A DNA stretch of 64,000 nucleotides from Blastomussa wellsi (Eukaryota > Cnidaria > Anthozoa > Scleractinia > Plerogyridae), in assembly GCA_947652115.1 (NCBI GenBank), contig OX393567.1, positions 2,540,952 to 2,604,951 of the forward strand, written 5' to 3'. The notes beneath the pieces were generated by a model, which saw nothing but the letters and a program-made list of their open reading frames with translations, made no database searches and was not told the DNA's origin. Of the stretch, positions 11,930 to 23,850 are shown piece by piece (position 1 is the stretch's first letter; every line of letters starts with the position of its first letter). Position numbers and translations under genes: made by a program.

Positions 11930-12097
11930 CTAGACTGTTCACAGTCCGCTATTTTTTCATATTTTTCCTCGATCGGTGAATGAATCGCGAGAGAACTGGA
12001 CTCTAGCGCAAAATGTGAGGCACGAAGGGGAAGGGGTGTGTTTTTGCTCGCGCGCGTGCTTTTGGGTTGAAAAAATAGCGGACTGTGAACAGTCTAG
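11930..12097. repeat. MITE family M2 with CTAGACTGTTCACAGTCCGC termini, copy 1
   Basis: The 168-bp element starts CTAGACTGTTCACAGTCCGC and ends GCGGACTGTGAACAGTCTAG, an exact inverted match. The inside has AATCGCGAGAGAACTGGACT and TTGCTCGCGCGCGTGCTTTT. A second copy is at about 59320-59475. Confidence 0.8.
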
Positions 12098-13327
12098 GTG
12101 AACACAGCTAAACGATCACGTGACTAGAACGACAAGAATTTAAGCCTCTGGCACCCAGGGTATCCCCCCCCCTGGCCGCTAATGACAAATATTTTCAGTA
12201 AGGAAATCGGTTGCTTAGCTCCAAGGTTGGGCTGTATTGTTTGTTTTGACAATGGTTTTTTCTGGAGATATCATCTACAAGTTTTCATTTTATCCAAAAA
12301 ACGTATGCTCAATTCTAAAGTCAAAATAGTCAAAGGTTGAAAAGTACTATTCGCGATGACTTGCGCCTATTTTTGAAACCCTGCAATTAAAGGCAGTATT
12401 TGCTTATGATAGTAAAGACAATATTTAATGGCAAATAAGGGAAGTCGCTTTCAAATGAAACAATTTAAACGTTTAAAGTACCAAGAAACATGTTTCTCGT
12501 TAAACTTATAACACTTTTCAGTTGATGATAAAAAGAAGATTTTAAATTAAGTTGGAAACAGACTTTAACGGTACTGAGTGCAGATAGAATAAATTTCGAG
12601 ATGTAAGCAAGATATTTCATCAAAATGTTCTGACACACGCGAATGGGACTGTTTACTTCTATTCTTTGAATTTAAGCTGAAATTAATTAAGTAATCAGAC
12701 GCTTGTTTACAGTTCTTACCAAAAGTGTCAGATTTCTCGATTTTGCAAAGATGTTTATGCCAAAAAGCTTTGCAAACTGGCTTATGTGGCAAGCAGACAG
12801 CATCTTCAGCAGACTTCACCAGCTGATTTCAGCATTTTTCGTGAGAAACGATTATTCATAATTATAAACTAAATTTCAAGTTCTTATCAACATAAGGTAA
12901 GTAATTTTAATATAACCAAGCGACTTTGGTTTTGGAATGACCGGGAAAACATTAATTCGCTTGCCAGTTTCTTTGTAAACGCCCTGTTAACTTCTCGTAG
13001 GCGATGAACTCGGATAAAATCTGCTCTAAATACTTTTGTCTGGCTAAGTTCCGGGTAAATATATAAATATATCGATCTTAAAATCAGTTTGCGCGTTAAC
13101 GATTATTTATAATTAGTGGCACATTTTGCATTTTTTAACGTGAGTCCCAACTGGAAAATAATTCTCAGGAAATCAAATGTTGACACACCTCTAGGAATGA
13201 AGTAACAATTCGAACAATTTGTGACCGACACTGCAACTAACCACTGATAATTTGCCAGTAATTTTGTTGTTTTCATATACGTTGTTGCTGTTTTAACATT
13301 TCAGTTTAAAGTCACGGCTGTGAAAGG

Positions 13328-16300
13328 ATGAACCTGCTTTATGGAATTTTCTTGCTCGGCCTCGTCTGCCACATTGTTACTACATGTAAGTCAGCGATAG
13401 ATTTACTGAGATTTTAATAGCTGACACCAGAACTAAATTGCGTTCGTCAAGATATCTGAGTCATCTTAATAAATTTGCGGCATTCTACATCTAAATTATA
13501 TCCCAAATGGACGCTAATTTAATGTTTTTCTCATACAATTTCAATTACAGGCATAAATGTAATCTCTTATGTTACTTTAGTTAAAAACTGTATTCGTTAG
13601 CATTTCTACGAATGCAGTCAGTGAGTCACTTCAGCAAAGTCGCGAATTATAAAAAAGGACGGGGGGCGATTTTTCATACTGATATCATTGCAGAAAAGTA
13701 TAAAAAACACATCATATCATTGTGGTTAAAATTGACTCAACTCGCAATCTAAATCGTTATGAGTTTTCTTTCAGTGGCATCCCTACCTCACACCAAATGC
13801 GTTAGAACGTATAAGAAGCTAGGCTGTTTTGGGGCGAAATCTAAACCCTTAAATGAGGTCTTGATAAATGACAGAGCTGGGGGAAAACCCAGTGATGGAC
13901 ATAAGTTGAAATGGAAAGAGTTTGAAGCATCTATTCACAGGTATGGACGATTTGATGTTTTACTGTTGAGCGGCTTCTATAACGCTTTTGACTTCTTTCC
14001 TCTGATGAGTTTTCGCCAGTATATCAGTGAGTGTGTGTCGTCCACAACATAGCCGGAAAGTCTTTTTCGAAAAAAAATTGAAAAAGTAAAGTCAAGCGGG
14101 GATATTTTCAAAAACGCAACTTTATGTGGGAAAAAGGAGATTTGCAAACAGGAGTCAAGAATCGATAAGATTAAATCACTAATCTCTTACAAATACGTTC
14201 TCTCAAACACCCAGGCTTTACCTGTCTGAGTATAGACATGTAAAAAACACTTCATTACGTTTTTAGCCCTAAACGTGCTGGTGTGTTCAGAGCCGTCATA
14301 AATGACCACAGTTTAATCTGCATTGGCTAATTAGTGACCACCATTTTGGATTTAAATCGCAGATCTCAGACTCTACGTACAGCCAGCCCCAGCTACCATT
14401 TTGAAATCGACGTCATTGTTCTTTTTTGGTTTTCATTTATCTTATGTAGCCTGGCCTGCCGCTGCGCCGAGGCAGCACGAAAAAGAGGCTTCAAAGTATT
14501 TGGACTGCAAAACTATGGAGAATGTTGGAGTGGGCTTGGTGGAGAAATTAAATATGACCTGGATGGCCCGTCAGACAAATGCTTAGCGAATTTTCAAAGT
14601 CCCTCTTGTGACATAAACGACCCCAAGGAATGCGCGGGTAGAGAGAAAGCAAACTACGTATATCGTGTTGGTGAGTGAAGAATTGCTTTTGCATTTACCA
14701 AAAAACAAAAACCAACCGGAAAGACTAGCCTAAAGAGAATAGATACAAATTCATTATTGATTATTATTAATGATACTTTTTATCACGCCTAGTAAGAGGA
14801 AACAAGTGTGTTCACTTGATATAAAATTGATATAAAATTGACAATTACAAAATCAGAGGGTGGGATGAATAAAACTGTTTTTTCGCGTTCAAATCTTCCC
14901 CTGTTCGTAAAACGTCTGAACTTCAACCCTGAAAATTTTCCTACTGATGCTGTAGCTGTAAGAAGATCCGTGTAATGTCTCTCGTTGATTGGTTGGTTTT
15001 TAATTCTTTCTCGCAAGTAAGTGCCATGCAATCAGAAAACAGCTCCGATCTCTTGGATGAAAAAGATCGGAAACTCGTTGTGAGATTCAACAAAGATTTC
15101 CAAAACTGACACTTGTTCCACCGACTGAAAAAGAACGCGTTGTCGAATGTCGAGCCACTTTGTGATTAAAGTACGGATATTTTTTATCGACGCATAAACT
15201 AAGAGGTTTTATATTCAGTTATTTGGCAAAATGGCCGCGTCATGCACTTAAAAGCCACTAACTATTTTGACTGGTTTATTTATGTTTAGCGGAGCCTGAA
15301 GACAAATGTTTAAAGAATCCTTGCAAAAACGGAGCAACATGTGTCAACAGCGCAGAAGGTTTTCGTTGTAAATGTCATCACGGGTTTAAAGGAGTTCTCT
15401 GTGATCAAGGTATCTGACAAAAAACATATATAGACAGATAGACTTTTGGAGTTTAATGACATCAAAGTTCCGAATTAACATTCCATTTAAACGTAAGAGT
15501 GGATACACATTTCACACGATTCTGTCGATTCGTACGTTTGTCTGTATTTATACGCGATAAAGATACATTAGTGCGTGCAGACTGGGGGAGGGTAATTTGG
15601 AAAGAGATCTCGGTGGTCGATCGACGAGGTTGAGTTTGCTATTTGTTATCATCCATGATGTTTGACTGCGTTCTCTGCCTCCAAAACGATCAACATTTCT
15701 AAATTCCAATTTGAATGAAGAGCACCCTTTGTTGATATGCTGCTGAAAATCCCCATTTATTTTTAGCACTAATTTTATTGCAAGACCCAAAGAAGAAAAA
15801 TAGCGAGCGACCCTGTTTATTAAATCTATCCTGTTAACTTAATAATAAACTTTTCTGACCCTAGAACTCAGTTGGTCTTGAAGATTTAAATCTTAAACAT
15901 GCAGAAAAATCCCAAACTTAGCCTATAAATTTATAATCGGTTTATTATATTATTCAGACGTAGATGAATGCACAGGCTCTCCGTGCAAAAATGGCGGAGC
16001 GTGCACGAACACTATTGGAGGTTTCAAGTGTACATGTCAACAGGGATTTCAAGGCAAACTCTGTGATCAAGGTAACCTTTCACTTTCCTATGTTTAGAAG
16101 ATGATTCAGTTCACGTTCTTACTCGAATTTGACTGTAGTTTATTATATTCTTCTGAGACGTAAACGAATGCGAGACCAAACCTTGCAAGAACGGAGGGAC
16201 ATGTGTGAACACACTGGGTCGATATCACTGCAACTGTAAGCCGGAGTATACAGGGGCAAACTGCGAGAGAGGTAATCAATAGTTTTCCCTTAAACACTAA

Positions 16301-19300
16301 GATGATTTTCTGGAAGTGGTAATGTCGTCTTTTAAATTTCCATTCTTTTAAAAGCTGCGGTGGTCCATAGTAGTTATCATATGTCGGTTTCATGATAGAG
16401 GCCTGGGTTATAGCGTTTTGCTTTCTAAATTTAACCAACAGATTCCAAGTTGCCGTGCGTCTGTTCAGTAATAGATCACTGCCGGATGACGTCAAAAATG
16501 TGGTTAGAACAAAAAATGTGGCACACGAGGCGATAGCCGAGTGTGTCACTTGTTTGTTCTTACGACATTTTGACATCTTCAGTGATTTATTACTGAACAG
16601 ACGCACGGCAGCATGGAATCTATCTGTTTTATATGATAAAGAAACGCCACAAGTGCGTGCGTCCTTTAATGGACCATAGGTAGGAACCAATCAAAATACG
16701 TCCATAATTGGGCTTATTATATAATTATAAATTGATTTTCTGTTAAAATCAAAGTTGAGCACACGCTAAAAGCAAATTTCAAATTTGTTTCAATTATATC
16801 GACAAAGCTAATCCCAGCAATATGCGGGATGTTTGTTTCATTTGCACCCCGTGACTTGGCCTGAGCCCACGCGTGGATCAGCGGTGAAGCATCGTGCTGG
16901 TGCACGAAAGTCGTATGTACCACTCATGTTTGAAGAACTCTTTTACAAGTGGTCACAAGTAGTTTTTGCCAATCTGAGAGATATTAAGCTTGAAGTTATA
17001 AGGCAACGACAAACACGAGATTTACTCTGATGTTGTTACCTTTTCATTTATATCTTTAAAAAATCCCTCAATATACGTAAAACAGGTAGACTACGAGCAG
17101 TCCCTTTTTTGTTAGTCCGCCGAGGGCGAAGCGAAAACATGGCTGCGTATCTGACCTATTGTGATGAGTTTATTATGTAATATATCAAACACGAGAGACA
17201 GTGTTTCATCACGATTTCAAACACCGAGAAGAGAGTTGAAAATACGACGCGCAGCGGAGTATTTTTGACGAACTTCTTCTGAATCGAAACAAAAACTACG
17301 GAGAAAACGTAGAAATAAAATCGTAAAAATCTATGCTAATTAAGATCATATTTCCAAACCACAGTTTCAATTCTGATTTCCCTTGTTTTAACGTGATGAA
17401 TTATTAATGAGTTTGAGAAATTTAGATGCAGATGAATGCGCAAGCTCTCCGTGTAAAAATGATGGAACATGTACAAACACTGTAGGAGGGTTCACGTGTA
17501 CATGTCAACAGGGATTCCAAGGAAAACTCTGTGATCAAGGTATCGTATGTTTTTCCTTTCTATGATTATCACACTAACGGGGCCTTTGGAAACTATATCA
17601 ATTCGCGTTCTTGCTCGAAGTTGACTGTGGTTTATGTTATTCTTTTTAGATATAAACGAGTGCGAGTCCAGACCTTGTAAGAACGGAGGAACATGTGTAA
17701 ACACACTGGGTGACTATCACTGCAAATGTCAGCCGGAGTACACTGGGACTCACTGTGAACAAGGTAATAATTTGTCCGTTCATTCATATATTAATATGGC
17801 ATGTCAAATCAGGAACACAGGACTCCCCGAAACACGGAACACCGGAACACCCCGGAACACAAGAATTTTATTTTTTGCATATATTTTTTAGAAATTCATT
17901 GGCATTTGATGGTATTTTTGGTGTTCCGGGGTGTTCCTGGTTTTAGTACATGCCTATATAAATGGACTGCGTAAAAGGTACTTCATTATTCGTTAAAGCA
18001 AGTGAGTGTTTTGTGAAGCAGTCTTGATTCCACTGCCCAAAGAGGGAAGGGTGCGAGGGGTAGAGCCGTGCTTATGATCAGTTGAGCGTTGTTAGACTTC
18101 GGATCGAGAGGTCTGCGGAAACCGGTATAAGCTCTGCCCTGATGGGCCACAAGGCTCGTTGCAGACTTAACCTTACTTTCCTGTTGGCCAGATCCAAGTA
18201 TCTCGTGATTAATTCTCATGTTATACTATACGCAGTCGTAGATCCCTGTCAGAGCAACCCTTGCCGGCACGGAGGAAGTTGCGAGAGAGAAGGAATTGGC
18301 TTCAAATGTAAATGTGTTTCTGGATTCACTGGTACACGCTGTGAAAAAGGTAGAAAAATTAATTTCCTTTTGTTAATGAGTACAACCGGGCGTGGCTAGC
18401 CTCTCAAATAATACAACTGCTGGTATCTTGAGTGTTTTCACATGACGTCACGGCGGCCCAAAACAAAGAAACGGCGACCATATTGGTGTCCCAAAATAAT
18501 CCTCCGGGAATTGAACTCTATTGTTATGAAAATATAATCTTTTGTTTCAGCAATCCAATATGGTCGCCTGTCACGTGTGTGAAAATACTCTATACTTTCT
18601 GTTAGTGTACCATCTCCTTCAACCGACTTGGAATAGGTCTATGAAATGCTCCTCACATCAACGACGATTGCGGGCGCACCGATGCATCTCGAGCTTGAGG
18701 GAGCCCCTCAAGCATCTGCTCGTTAACATAAGGAAATATTGGTGATATAATTCGCGCGAGTTCTTGTTTAATTTTCACTGTGGTCTGTTTTGTCGTTTGA
18801 GATATAAACGAGTGCAAGTCCAGACCTTGTAAGAACGGAGGGACATGTGTAAACACACTGGGTGACTATCACTGCCAATGTCAGCCGGAGTACACTGGGA
18901 CTCACTGTGAGCAAGGTAATTCGACCAATCAATTGCCATGGATATCAACAACAAAAGAAATAGTTCACGGGATATCTGGTTCAATTCGCATTAAAATAGG
19001 AAAGCTAGGTGTCGTAGAAATTAATTTTAATTATTTTTACGCATTCATATGAAGTCGCAGATCCTTGTTTGAGCAATCCTTGCAAGAACGGGGGAAGCTG
19101 CGAGAGAGACGACAATGGCTTCAGATGTAAATGTGCTGCAGGATTCACTGGTACACAGTGTAAAAAGGGTACGAAATTCTATATTTATTTCTTATATCAA
19201 GTACGCGCAGTGTAGCAAGCTTGAGAGATTCGTTGATCAATAAATGATTGTACCTTCGTTCAAGTGTCCTCTTAGAGGAGGTAAGGTGACAAAATAGGAA

Positions 19301-22300
19301 ATCTAGAAATGCGAATTGTTGAACGTTCAGTGGTAAAAATCAAAACTGTTCAAACGAGTCACAGCTTTTGTCAATTTACGACTGATTCAGGATCCATATT
19401 TCAATTTACGCGAAGTAACCATACGAAGGTTAACTTCAAATACTGGAAACCGTAAATGAGTGCGTATGCAACCACAAGGCGAGGAAAGAGTTAGCGAAGA
19501 CGGAGAAGGAGTAATCTTAATTTAAGTGGCTGTTGAACAACCAGTTCGCGCCTTAGATATGAAAACCACATGGTAACTTATTAGTTTCTTTCTTTTGCTG
19601 CAGACGTTAACGAGTGTCGGACACGCCCATGCCATAATGGAGGCACATGTGTCAACAGCATGGGCAGCTTTCACTGTCTGTGTCCTGTGGGATTTCAAGG
19701 AAAACTTTGTAAACAAGGTAACCATGGAGACCATTCTTCCATCCATGACGTAATGACGTCACATAAAACAACAATAAAATTGTTTAGTAAAGTGACATTA
19801 CAAAGTCAGAACTAACCGGGTTACTGATTTCCAACAGGTATTGACGCGTGTTCTCAATTAAAACCATGCAAAAACGGAGCCCAGTGCGTGAACAAACATG
19901 GAGGATTTAAATGTTTGTGCCCCGCTGGCATAACAGGAATGCGGTGTGATCTAGGTAAACGATATCCGCGAGGACTCGGAGAACCTTTATTCGGCGGGGG
20001 CCGAAGACGAACCAGGCGATATGCCATAAAGTAATATCATTTATTTCTGCTAATTCACATTACACATGATGAACCCAAGGTTTACTGTGCCAGCAATTTC
20101 GCAACATGACCTAAAATCAATAACGTTGGGAACTTAACTCTCTTGGTCAAAGTGAAAGCCATTTGTTTCCAATAAAGGATAATGCTTGAAACGTCTGCTA
20201 CGACGGTCACAGATAATTCACCTTGAAAAACGTAACCTGAATATTTCATGTTTGTCTAAAACATTCCTTCTCAATTTTTCTCATTCTAATCGACACGTGA
20301 GCTCTTATTTTGAGGATCCTTCCAGCTGAAGGAAATACCGATTTACATAGTGTTAAAAACTACATTTTCAACCAGATATGGTTAGGATTTCAACTTAAGC
20401 CTTTCGGATCGAGTGTACTACATACCTTCAGTTATTAAAATATATATCGTTATTTTTTTATTTAAACAAGTCGCGAACTTGATATTTTAATGGGGTCATC
20501 TTGTTTCCCCCGGCAGATGTGAATGAGTGCCTGCAGCCTATTTGCTTGAATGGCGGGACATGTGTTAACACGCTTGGAAGCTTTGAATGCACGTGTAAAC
20601 GGGGATACAGTGGCAAGCGTTGCGAGAAAGGTAGGCTCGAATTCATTTTAAAAATATCCCCAACTGGATAGCGCTCCCAGCGTTCATAATTTCTCCGGGA
20701 GCTGCTCCCTTGCACAAGCATCTATAACCTATTTACAAAACGACATGGTCTACACTCGACATGGTCTACACTCCCATCGACCATAGTTCTCGACCAATGA
20801 GCGCCGAGAGGAATTTGGTTTGAAATAGGGTAAAAGTTTAGTTCGTTTTGTCTTGAAATAGTGCATAGTTTGTGCACTTTGAGTAGAGATAAGGTGAAAA
20901 ATACTTGGAAGAAACTATTCCTATCATGATATAATTTGGTTTTATCAACTGGGTTGATAATGTGAATTGGCCACCGTAAAGAGATTCAAGAGCTGACGTT
21001 TCGAACGTTAGCCCTTCGTCGGAGCGAGTCGATTCGCTCCGACGAAGGGCTAACGCTCGAAACGTCAGCTCTTGAATCTCTTTACGGTGGCCAATTCACA
21101 TTATCAACCCAGTTGATAAAACCAAATTATATTGTTATACTTCCCACCGACGCAGCACCACAGTTTCTTTCGAAACTTACCCCCTCTATTCCTATCATGG
21201 TCATTATTCATTTCTTGGGAAGTGCGACTTAATTATCAACAACGAGAGTTTAAATCCGTTCCTAAATATTTACACTAACCGAAACAGTCTCTGAAAAGCA
21301 TCTGGTTTGAAACAAGGTGTCAACATTTGGGTTAGGCTAGCGAGCTCCAGGAGTTCGGTTAGTGGGCAACGGCGCTCGCCGTTTTTCCTTCCCCACTATC
21401 CGAACGCTTGGAAGAGCCTAGGGTAAGGCCTTGTGTCAATCACGCGCTGCACGTCCAAACGAACTTTCGACTACACCTCCCCCGATTATATTTGAACCAT
21501 GCGAATAAGATGACATTTTGAAGTATCATTTGAAGTATTCAAATATCGCATCTGTGCTTTGTTACCCAGGCGGCTGCTCTACACCTGCTGACCGATTTGA
21601 CCTGGGTCTAGTTATCGACGGCAGTGGTAGTGTTGGCAACTACGGATTCGCCGAAACCAAGATGTTCATCTTAAAACTAATTGATCAGTTCACGGTTAGC
21701 GCGGAGAAAACGCACTTTGGAGTAATTGTTTATAGCAGCAATCCGAAGATGATTACCAAGTTCTCTGATAAGACGAATTACCACCCATTCCAACTCAAAT
21801 TTAGGATCTTGTACGTGGAATTCCCGGATGGAAAAACGAGAACTGATAAAGCGCTGAAGATGGCGGGAACAGAATTATACGCACCAGGGGAGGACAGAAA
21901 CCAAGTCCCGAACGTGTTGGTTGTAATCACAGACGGCAACACTGAGAAAGGCAGCGAGCCATACAAGAAAGTTCTCAAGTCTCTCAAGGTTTGTTACATT
22001 TAACTGAAACAAATGAAACCAAATTAGCAAATAAACAAAGAATAAACAACAACAAGTGGAACTGATTGAAATTGATTGTCAAATGCTACTGTGCTTGCTA
22101 TTATTTTTTATTAGTGAGCTTCATGATTGATAAACAAAATTAATGCAAGGTGCTTTATGTAATCAGAGCGAGAGGAAACAGGCAACAGATAGACAAAGAC
22201 AATTTTGTCTTTCAAGCGTAGAGAGATTATTTGATTGGTCATTGAGTTGCTTAGCATTGTAATGATTTTCTATATTTGATTACGTTGGTTTTACAAGTTT

Positions 22301-22632
22301 AAGGCTAAAACACCGCTCTATATTATAAAGAATTAACATTCCGTCGCAGACAGTGGAATAGAATGGTAACAAGAGCCGAGCACTCTTATCACTGCGCTGT
22401 CTCTACTCCACTAATGTACACTATTTAATAATCTTCCTATTTGACTGTGCTTCCATGTTAGGACCGTGATGTGAACATTATAGCGCTTGGCATCGGAAGA
22501 AGAGTGAGCAAGGCCGAGTTGACAGAGATCGCCATGGGCAAAGATGACAAGGTGTTACAAGTAAAATCGATCGAAGAACTTACATACGACTTCAGCAAGA
22601 AACTTGGTGACATCATTAAAAAGAGTTGTTAG
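13328..22632 (+). CDS. Secreted/extracellular protein: Cys-rich module + 11 EGF domains + C-terminal vWA domain
   Basis: Sixteen exons join in one frame (765 residues): 13328-13385, 13775-13940, 14450-14670, 15290-15409, 15958-16071, 16158-16271, 17426-17539, 17650-17763, 18236-18349, 18802-18915, 19055-19168, 19604-19717, 19838-19954, 20517-20630, 21570-21988, 22462-22632. Residues 1-19 form a signal peptide ([19 protein letters not shown]). Residues 20-148 are a Cys-rich module with [22 protein letters not shown] and YGECWS. Exons 4-14 each encode one EGF domain, all phase 1-1; seven begin D-x-[DN]-E-C, the calcium-binding type. Residues 570-765 are a vWA domain with MIDAS DGSGS, the Thr loop GKTRTDKAL and ITDGN. 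It is probably an extracellular-matrix or adhesion protein; coral skeletal-matrix proteins often combine such domains, but that role is inference. No transmembrane segment was seen after the signal peptide. Confidence 0.9.
13775..14670 (+). other. N-terminal Cys-rich module of the vWA/EGF protein (exons 2-3)
   Basis: The two exons join as ...[18 protein letters not shown]... The module has about ten cysteines and the aromatic core [16 protein letters not shown], ending at [14 protein letters not shown]. It resembles the general idea of WSC/apple-type carbohydrate-binding modules (CFxD...CaxxCxxxGyxyFGlqxgxxCwCG) but lacks the usual cysteine spacing, so I do not assign it to WSC. I recall similar segments next to vWA and EGF domains in other cnidarian proteins; this needs a profile search. 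Confidence 0.6.
16438..16627. repeat. MITE family M1, copy in intron of the vWA/EGF gene
   Basis: Inverted termini AGATTCCAAGTTGCCGTGCG and CGCACGGCAGCATGGAATCT, inner CTGTTCAGTAATAGATCACT with its complement. The loop holds GAGGCGATAGCCGAG. It is related to 3202-3374. Confidence 0.78.
17083..17145. repeat. Fragment of MITE family M3 (one end)
   Basis: TAGACTACGAGCAGTCCC, then TTAGTCCGCCGAGGGCGAAG, matching the left terminus of the complete element at 22784-22979. Only one terminus is seen here. Confidence 0.65.
17165..17424. repeat. Dispersed repeat family R1, copy 2, abutting a splice acceptor
   Basis: Matches 2155-2445 and 42110-42385 (ATATATCAAACACGAGAGAC, AAATCTATGCTAATTAAGAT, GATGAATTATTAATGAG). 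Its right end, TTTGAGAAA, stops just before the TTTAG acceptor of the EGF exon at 17426. Part of that exon's acceptor region therefore appears to be repeat-derived. Confidence 0.72.
17795..17957. repeat. Inverted-repeat element with CGGAACAC internal repeats
   Basis: Begins GGCATGTCAAATCAGGAACAC and ends GTGTTCCTGGTTTTAGTACATGCC in inverted relation. Inside are several copies of CGGAACACC and its complement GGTGTTCCG. Located in the intron after the EGF exon at 17650. Confidence 0.65.
18430..18590. repeat. MITE family M4, uninterrupted copy
   Basis: Inverted termini GAGTGTTTTCACATGACGTC and the matching CACGTGTGTGAAAATACTC. It shares GGGAATTGAACTCTAT and GACGTCACGGCGGCC with the SINE-interrupted copy at 46871-47320. 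Confidence 0.75.
20931..21130. repeat. 200-bp nearly perfect palindrome in the last large intron of the vWA/EGF gene
   Basis: Two 100-base arms meet at 21030/21031 with almost no spacer. The left arm starts ATAATTTGGTTTTATCAACT and the right arm ends with its exact complement. I see only about two mismatches (GAACGTTA against TAACGCTC; GAGTC against GATTC at the centre). Transcribed, it would form a very long hairpin. Confidence 0.85.
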
Positions 22633-22723
22633 ACCGTTTGAGGGCTTCTTGCGGGGACATATTTCTTACTGTTAAACGATAAAAAATCCTTATGTAGTTA
22701 AACATGGGTTAACACACAAAACA

Positions 22724-22729
22724 AATAAA
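22724..22729 (+). terminator. Candidate polyadenylation signal of the vWA/EGF gene
   Basis: AATAAA in ACAAATAAACAAG, 92 bases after the TAG stop at 22630-22632. The position is typical; a MITE starts about 55 bases further on. Confidence 0.55.
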
Positions 22730-22783
22730 CAAGAATGTATCACTTAACTTTTGTTTGTTGTGCGCATTTGTCACCGGGAAGAT

Positions 22784-22979
22784 CTAGACTACGAGCAGTC
22801 CCTCTTTTTCTTAGTCCGTCGAGTGCGAAGCGAAAAATTGCCGCGCGAAACCTGGGAGACGCGTCCACGCCGTGGCGTACTCGGTAGTTGGTAGTGGGCG
22901 CGCCTACCAGGTTTCGCGCGGCCATTTTTTCTCTTCGCGCTCGACGGACTAAGAAAAAAAGGGATTGCTCGTAGTCTAG
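22784..22979. repeat. MITE family M3, complete copy with about 80-bp inverted termini
   Basis: Starts CTAGACTACGAGCAGTCCC and ends GGGATTGCTCGTAGTCTAG. The arms continue through TTAGTCCGTCGAG...GCGCGAAACCTGG and its complement. It lies between the convergent 3' ends of the vWA/EGF and DCDC1-like genes. Confidence 0.8.
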
Positions 22980-23850
22980 GTAAAATCAAGAGCTGATCGG
23001 AAAACACGTTCACCTTGGATGAGTTCCCTGGGTCATGTCGTTTTCCCATGGGAAAATTAACACAGACCCTGCAACTAGCTCCCTCGTGCAACACAAGGAA
23101 TTAAAAAAATCCGCTATTGCGGTTAATAAGTCAACCAGCGATTTGCTCTTCAAGGCTTGCTTACGATTACAGTAATAAGTTAGTTGGAAACAAACAGTTT
23201 TTAAAATTCGCCACTTTAATGAAACTTGAATTCTTCAAAATAAGTTTCACAATAATCTCACAAGAGGTAATATCTACAGCAGGCTAGGCTGGAGTTCATC
23301 GAGAGAAAGGACAAACCGATGCTAGACTGAGAGCAAGGTTAAGATTAATAGAAACAACTAAATGTTACGAGAACAGCTCACACACAAACATCACAACTTG
23401 CACCAGAAAGCTGCAATATAAAAATGCCACAGCCCTGAACCTGTAGGCAAACGTTCTTTTGCGTAAACAAGGCATTGATACTGGGCAAGTGTTAGAAATT
23501 ACCGTTTGTATGTCAGTTTTAGACAGGAAAAACTCACAAGAAAAGTGGTAAAATTTATCACTCGCACTATACGATCACAAACAGTGAGAATAGGAAAATA
23601 TAAAAACCAAACCAAATTTTCTCCAGGTGAAACTGCAATTTTTCATCAATTCTCTGGCATCACGTGATTTCAAGCCTACGTTTTGTTTGGAGCTAAAGTT
23701 CATCTAAAGGAAGTCAGGCTGATGCAAAGTTCTCATTGCATCTCGCTATTTAGTTATTACTATTACTAGTACAATAAATAATATCTTTTGGAAATATATA
23801 TTAAATATAATCAAAATAATGTCACTCTCTTGTCGAACTGTCAAAAGTCT

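Larger units (their letters stand above)
9914..13327. other. ABHD14 to vWA/EGF intergenic region
   Basis: AT-rich DNA with inverted repeats at 11296-11402 and 11930-12097, listed separately. An AATAAA at about 10368 may end the plus-strand ABHD14 transcript. No domain-bearing open frame was seen. The stretch 12098-13327 probably includes the promoter and 5' UTR of the downstream secreted-protein gene; TATA-like ATATATAAATATAT occurs around 13060. Confidence 0.5.
15958..19168 (+). repeat. Tandemly duplicated EGF exons (A-B-C modules) in the vWA/EGF gene
   Basis: Three exon types recur. A (exons at 15958 and 17426) encodes D-x-DEC..SPCKN and ends [10 protein letters not shown] (16158, 17650, 18802) encodes D-x-NEC...[14 protein letters not shown] and ends EYTGxxCE. 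C (18236, 19055) encodes V-x-DPC..NPC..GGSCER. Order: A B A B C B C. DNA identity is high within each type, and the ends of the preceding introns also match between B copies (GTTCTTGCTCGAAGTTGACT-like before 17650, with similar text before 16158 and 18802). Duplication therefore copied exon plus flanking intron. Confidence 0.8.
22633..23850. other. Convergent 3' intergenic region between vWA/EGF and DCDC1-like genes
   Basis: Both neighbouring genes end here (TAG at 22632 on plus, TGA at 23851 on minus). Apart from the poly(A) signal and the M3 element, 22980-23850 is AT-rich without recognisable coding sequence. It presumably holds the DCDC1-like 3' UTR. I did not find a strong minus-strand AATAAA; an ATTAAA variant near 23214 is possible. 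Confidence 0.5.

Noticed and set aside
16106..16690. 194-residue minus-strand frame
   Set aside because: Overlaps an EGF exon and the M1 element; its open state comes from those sequences.
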